Of a stretch of 64,000 nucleotides of DNA, positions 58,921-64,000 are shown piece by piece. The notes under the pieces are model-generated. The model made no database searches, was not told where the DNA came from, and worked only from the letters and a program-made list of their open reading frames with translations. The stretch's first letter is position 1; every line of letters starts with the position of its first letter. The position numbers and the translations under genes were made by a program. The DNA comes from Paraescarpia echinospica (taxonomy: Eukaryota > Annelida > Polychaeta > Sabellida > Siboglinidae), in contig CM034542.1 in NCBI GenBank assembly GCA_020002185.1, positions 58,397,973-58,461,972 of the forward strand, given 5' to 3'.

Positions 58921-59940
58921 ATTCTGACATGTCACATAAACTGTAACTGGTACTAAGAGCTGCGCAATCCTTAGACGGGTGCAATTAATATACGCAATCT
59001 TCATTATATGTTCAAAACATTCATCACATAAATATACACGTGGGATTTCTTTATTACATGTCTGGGACTCTTCGCTTGGCATTAACCAGATGCAACGTCC
59101 CAAGAGAAATATTTTAAAACGATTCTGTAATTCAAATGCAACATAACTTTGTTGTTTTATTTTTATATTTAGATATAGAAACATGTTAAAAGAAATAATA
59201 GTTCCAGATGATTTTAAAGTAACAGGGATTTCAATCAATATTTTTGGTGCAGCTACAGAGAAAGCATGTTTGCCCAGATTAGGCTTAGTTTTAGGTATAA
59301 CTTGCGTAACACTTGTTTTGAGCTGCCGGGAGATATTTACAAACCACAGAAGACCAGCCAAGTCATGTCGACATTGCATAAATAAGGCATGACATGTGAG
59401 CAGCCATATTTAATTTGAATCGGTAAAAAACATAAGCCAGTGTAATTGTCTACGGACGTAATGATCGTGAACAAATAAGGCACCCTGAGTACAAAATGTG
59501 CACACAATTATGTACATTTACAAAGGAATTCAGCTAGTTAGTCTGTTTTAACAATGTAGTTTAACAGTGAGTTGCAATCATCATGGTGGCTTCTAATTAG
59601 TGCAGTTGACAGTGATTAGAAGTAGATAAAGACAAGTTCTTCTAGTTCAAGTTGTTTCCAGCACTCGGCAACGTTCTATTAACTGACTAGTCTGTATATA
59701 CTGATATCACTCTTGTGAACTTCTCATTATCATTTGTATATATTATGGTTACAATGTTATGGTCTTATGAGGTCTCATTCAACTAGTCAGCCTTTTTCAA
59801 AACATTATTGCCAAGCGGACCTATCTATGCCGGCACTGAGGGTGATCACTGCCAGGGTGCTTGTCATCCTCAGTGGTTCTTTTACGTCCCAAATTGAGAT
59901 GGGACTGACATTAACGTAATCTCCGAGTCATGAGTGAAGT
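58921..59940. other. Non-coding region, no gene recognised
   Basis: The minus ORF at 58918-59379 (153 codons) is the longest non-repeat ORF here. It contains no motif I recognise and is overlapped by an open + frame, so a gene is not supported. Confidence 0.35.
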
Positions 59941-59947
59941 CGAATTA

Positions 59948-62900
59948 ACAGATCACAACAGACCTCAGAGTGTACCTGTAATCAGGGTCTGCACACTAGA
60001 AACAAACAGATCACAACAGACTTCACAGTGTACCTGTAATCAGGGTCTGCACACTAGAAACAAACAGATCACAACAGACTTCACAGTGTACCTGTAATCA
60101 GGGTCTGCACACTAGAAACAAACAGATCACAACAGACTTCACAATGTACCTGTAATCAGGGTCTGCACACTAGAAACAAACAGATCACAACAGACTTCAC
60201 AGTGTACCTGTAATCAGGGTCTGCACACTAGAAACAAACAGATCACAACAGACTTCACAGTGTACCTGTAATCAGGGTCTGTACACTAGAAACAAACATA
60301 TCACAACAGACTTCACAGTGTACCTGTAATCAGGGTCTGCACACTAGAAACAAACAGATCACAACAGACTTCACAGTGTACCTGTAATCAGGGTCTGTAC
60401 ACTAGAAACAAACAGATCACAACAGACTTCACAGTGTACCTGTAATCAGGGTCTGCACACTAGAAACAAACAGATCACAACAGACTTCACAGTGTACCTG
60501 TAATCAGGGTCTGCACACTAGAAACAAACAGATCACAACAGACTTCACAGTGTACCTGTAATCCGGGTCTGCACACTAGAAACAAACAGATCACAACAGA
60601 CTTCACAGTGTACCTGTAATCCGGGTCTGCACACTAGAAACAAACAGATCACAACAGACTTCACAGTGTACCTGTAATCAGGGTCTGCACACTAGAAACA
60701 AACAGATCACAACAGACTTCACAGTGTACCTGTAATCAGGGTCTGCACACTAGAAACAAACAGATCACAACAGACTTCACAGTGTACCTGTAATCAGGGT
60801 CTGTACACTAGAAACAAACAGATCACAACAGACTTCACAGTGTACCTGTAATCAGGGTCTGCACACTAGAAACAAACAGATCACAACAGACTTCACAGTG
60901 TACCTGTAATCAGGGTCTGCACACTAGAAACAAACAGATCACAACAGACTTCACAGTGTACCTGTAATCAGGGTCTGTAGAAACAAACAGATCACAACAG
61001 ACTTCACAGTGTACCTGTAGGGGTCTGCACACTAGAAACAAACAGATCACAACAGACTTCACAGTGTACCTGTAATCAGGGTCTGCACACTAGAAACAAA
61101 CAGATCACAACAGACTTCACAGTGTACCTGTAATCAGGGTCTGCACACTAGAAACAAACAGATCACAACAGACTTCACAGTGTACCTGTAATCAGGGTCT
61201 GCACACTAGAAACAAACAGATCACAACAGACTTCACAGTGTACCTGTAATCAGGGTCTGCACACTAGAAACAAACAGATCACAACAGACTTCACAGTGTA
61301 CCTGTAATCAGGGTCTGCACACTAGAAACAAACAGATCACAACAGACTTCACAGTGTACCTGTAATCAGGGTCTGCACACTAGAAACAAACAGATCACAA
61401 CAGACTTCACAGTGTACCTGTAATCAGGGTCTGCACACTAGAAACAAACAGATCACAACAGACTTCACAGTGTACCTGTAATCAGGGTCTGCACACTAGA
61501 AACAAACAGATCACAACAGACTTCACAGTGTACCTGTAATCAGGGTCTGTACACTAGAAACAAACAGATCACAACAGACTTCACAGTGTACCTGTAATCA
61601 GGGTCTGCACACTAGAAACAAACAGATCACAACAGACTTCACAGTGTACCTGTAATCAGGGTCTGCACACTAGAAACAAACAGATCACAACAGACTTCAC
61701 AGTGTACCTGTAATCAGGGTCTGCACACTAGAAACAAACAGATCACAACAGACTTCACAGTGTACCTGTAATCAGGGTCTGCACACTAGAAACAAACAGA
61801 TCACAACAGACTTCACAGTGTACCTGTAATCAGGGTCTGCACACTAGAAACAAACAGATCACAACAGACTTCACAGTGTACCTGTAATCAGGGTCTGCAC
61901 ACTAGAAACAAACAGATCACAACAGACTTCACAGTGTACCTGTAATCAGGGTCTGCACACTAGAAACAAACAGATCACAACAGACTTCACAGTGTACCTG
62001 TAATCAGGGTCTGCACACTAGAAACAAACAGATCACAACAGACTTCACAGTGTACCTGTAATCAGGGTCTGCACACTAGAAACAAACAGATCACAACAGA
62101 CTTCACAGTGTACCTGTAATCAGGGTCTGCACACTAGAAACAAACAGATCACAACAGACTTCACAGTGTACCTGTAATCAGGGTCTGCACACTAGAAACA
62201 AACAGATCACAACAGACTTCACAGTGTACCTGTAATCAGGGTCTGCACACTAGAAACAAACAGATCACAACAGACTTCACAGTGTACCTGTAATCAGGGT
62301 CTGCACACTAGAAACAAACAGATCACAACAGACTTCACAGTGTACCTGTAATCAGGGTCTGCACACTAGAAACAAACAGATCACAACAGACTTCACAGTG
62401 TACCTGTAATCAGGGTCTGCACACTAGAAACAAACAGATCACAACAGACTTCACAGTGTACCTGTAATCAGGGTCTGCACACTAGAAACAAACAGATCAC
62501 AACAGACTTCACAGTGTACCTGTAATCAGGGTCTGCACACTAGAAACAAACAGATCACAACAGACTTCACAGTGTACCTGTAATCAGGGTCTGCACACTA
62601 GAAACAAACAGATCACAACAGACTTCACAGTGTACCTGTAATCAGGGTCTGCACACTAGAAACAAACAGATCACAACAGACTTCACAGTGTACCTGTAAT
62701 CAGGGTCTGCACACTAGAAACAAACAGATCACAACAGACTTCACAGTGTACCTGTAATCAGGGTCTGCACACTAGAAACAAACAGATCACAACAGACTTC
62801 ACAGTGTACCTGTAATCAGGGTCTGCACACTAGAAACAAACAGATCACAACAGACTTCACAGTGTACCTGTAATCAGGGTCTGCACACTAGAAACAAACA

Positions 62901-63071
62901 GATCACAACAGACTTCACAGTGTACCTGTAATCAGGGTCTGCACACTAGAAACAAACAGATCACAACAGACTTCACAGTGTACCTGTAATCAGGGTCTGC
63001 ACACTAGAAACAAACAGATCACAACAGACTTCACAGTGTACCTGTAATCAGGGTCTGCACACTAGAAACAC
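59948..63071. repeat. 58-bp satellite array, about 54 copies, highly homogeneous
   Basis: Unit AAACAAACAGATCACAACAG, then ACTTCACAGTGTACCTGTAA, then TCAGGGTCTGCACACTAG. Most copies are identical. Differences are GTCTGTAC for GTCTGCAC in several scattered copies, AATCCGGG in two adjacent copies (about 60560-60620), and two neighbouring short copies with small deletions (about 60975-61025). The first copy is the most diverged (ACCTCAGAGTG). Homogeneity is greatest in the second half (about 61560-63060), where I see no change. Confidence 0.97.
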
Positions 63072-64000
63072 ACACTGTCAAAGTTGAGTAAACAATGATT
63101 TAGTTTACAAGGGAAACCACTAAGTCTACTCACAGCAGTGACCAAATGCCACTGACCATTGATCAACAGACTGGACATGACACCCCACTAGTGGACACAG
63201 GAGATGACCATAATTGGTCATCACACACCTATTAATCACCCTAGAGTGATCAGTGAGTGGTCAGTGTGTGTATTGCACAAGTGGCCTTTGGTCACTGGGA
63301 GGAAATGACCACATTATCTCTGACAGTTTAGTATCCTTGTCACTTGACTTGACACAACTGAAGTTTTTGGGTCACTGAAGATTGTAACCAAACAAGAAAA
63401 ATAAGTTAAATGACACATAGCCAATGCATCAACATTGTTAAAAAAAAAATATATATGATAAATAATGTGTTTATACTTAGAGAAGAGAAGATATAGGGAA
63501 GCAATATTGACAGTGTTAAGTAATTATAATTTTTTAAATTAAATAATAGTGTATAATCAGTCAGTTAGACTTATCATTCTAGAATTATATAGAAACATTA
63601 CCACAAACTTACTAACTAATAATTAGTATATCTTTGTTAATACAAATTTGTGCCATAAATATTATAAAAATAATTTTTTTATAAATTACAAATATTGTTA
63701 GGGATACGTGTAAGATATTGTTAGATGTTTGCTACAACTGAGTCTAACAAGCTGGAAATGGTGCATTGTACACAGTTCTGCAGCGACACAAGCCATGTTC
63801 AACTGAGTCTTCTAGTATTTCAGTTTTATGAACTGGTATTAAATATACCCAATAAGTTTAAACTGTGCTTCCCACTTAAAAAATATTAAATATGTCTAAA
63901 GTATATTTATTTTTTATCTGTTAATTTTTCTAATGGTATATTGTTTGACTGTGTGGAACAAAACCTGATAACATTATAAAAAAGAGTGTTTCCTGTTCGT
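63072..64000. other. Non-coding region to window end
   Basis: Bases 63110-63310 form a dense TGACCA/CCACTG-word patch; the rest is AT-rich with no ORF of note. Confidence 0.4.

Overview
The window is from an animal nuclear genome. It is AT-rich, mostly non-coding, has GT-AG introns, and is loaded with minisatellites and decayed non-LTR retrotransposons. Together, a clear BAK-type BCL-2 family gene, CR1 elements with an esterase-type ORF1, and tRNA-type SINE and dispersed-repeat remnants suggest a marine invertebrate. A lophotrochozoan such as a mollusc is my best guess, but I cannot prove it. No bacterial-style operon, CRISPR array or tRNA/rRNA gene was seen.

Genes. (1) Bases 1-102 (+) are the last coding stretch of an unidentified coiled-coil protein, followed by a likely 3' UTR with an AATAAA near 1011. 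(2) The main gene lies on the minus strand. It is a BAK homologue (pro-apoptotic pore former of the mitochondrial outer membrane), reconstructed from three exons: 16472-16615 (BH3), 15794-15977 (BH1 and BH2) and 9259-9369 (C-terminal membrane anchor, stop). Phases match at every junction, and the second intron falls directly after the BH2 tryptophan. Its upstream exon(s), which should hold helix 1/BH4, were not found with confidence. Weak candidates are at 21097-21231 and in a promoter-like, GC-richer patch at 29.8-30.3 kb. These two genes converge. (3) Weak exon-like ORFs on the + strand lie at 54888-55163 and 39920-40111.

Layout. 1-3.4 kb: gene tail, then a decayed LINE. 3.4-5.7 kb: a 30-bp minisatellite running into a SINE-like element. 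5.7-9.2 kb: no gene seen. 9.26-16.6 kb: the BAK exons, with a nearly full-length but broken CR1 LINE inside the last intron and a purine-rich tract beside the BH1/BH2 exon. 16.66-20.05 kb: a TA-flanked inverted-repeat element and three minisatellites (30, 58 and 31 bp units) almost back to back upstream of the BH3 exon. 20-26 kb: AT-rich. 25.9-26.8 kb: a 40-bp minisatellite. 27-38 kb: non-coding with a promoter-like patch and several GC-richer conserved-element-like patches. 38.3-46 kb: a short CR1 copy, a hairpin repeat and a degenerate threefold tandem duplication. 46-59 kb: non-coding with C/T-rich and other small arrays. 59.95-63.07 kb: a very homogeneous 58-bp satellite of about 54 copies.

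Recurring small signals include CTCF-like motifs, most sharing the same CAGGTGGCA core in the same orientation, and patches enriched in the words TGACCA/TGGTCA and CCAGTGG scattered across the non-coding DNA.
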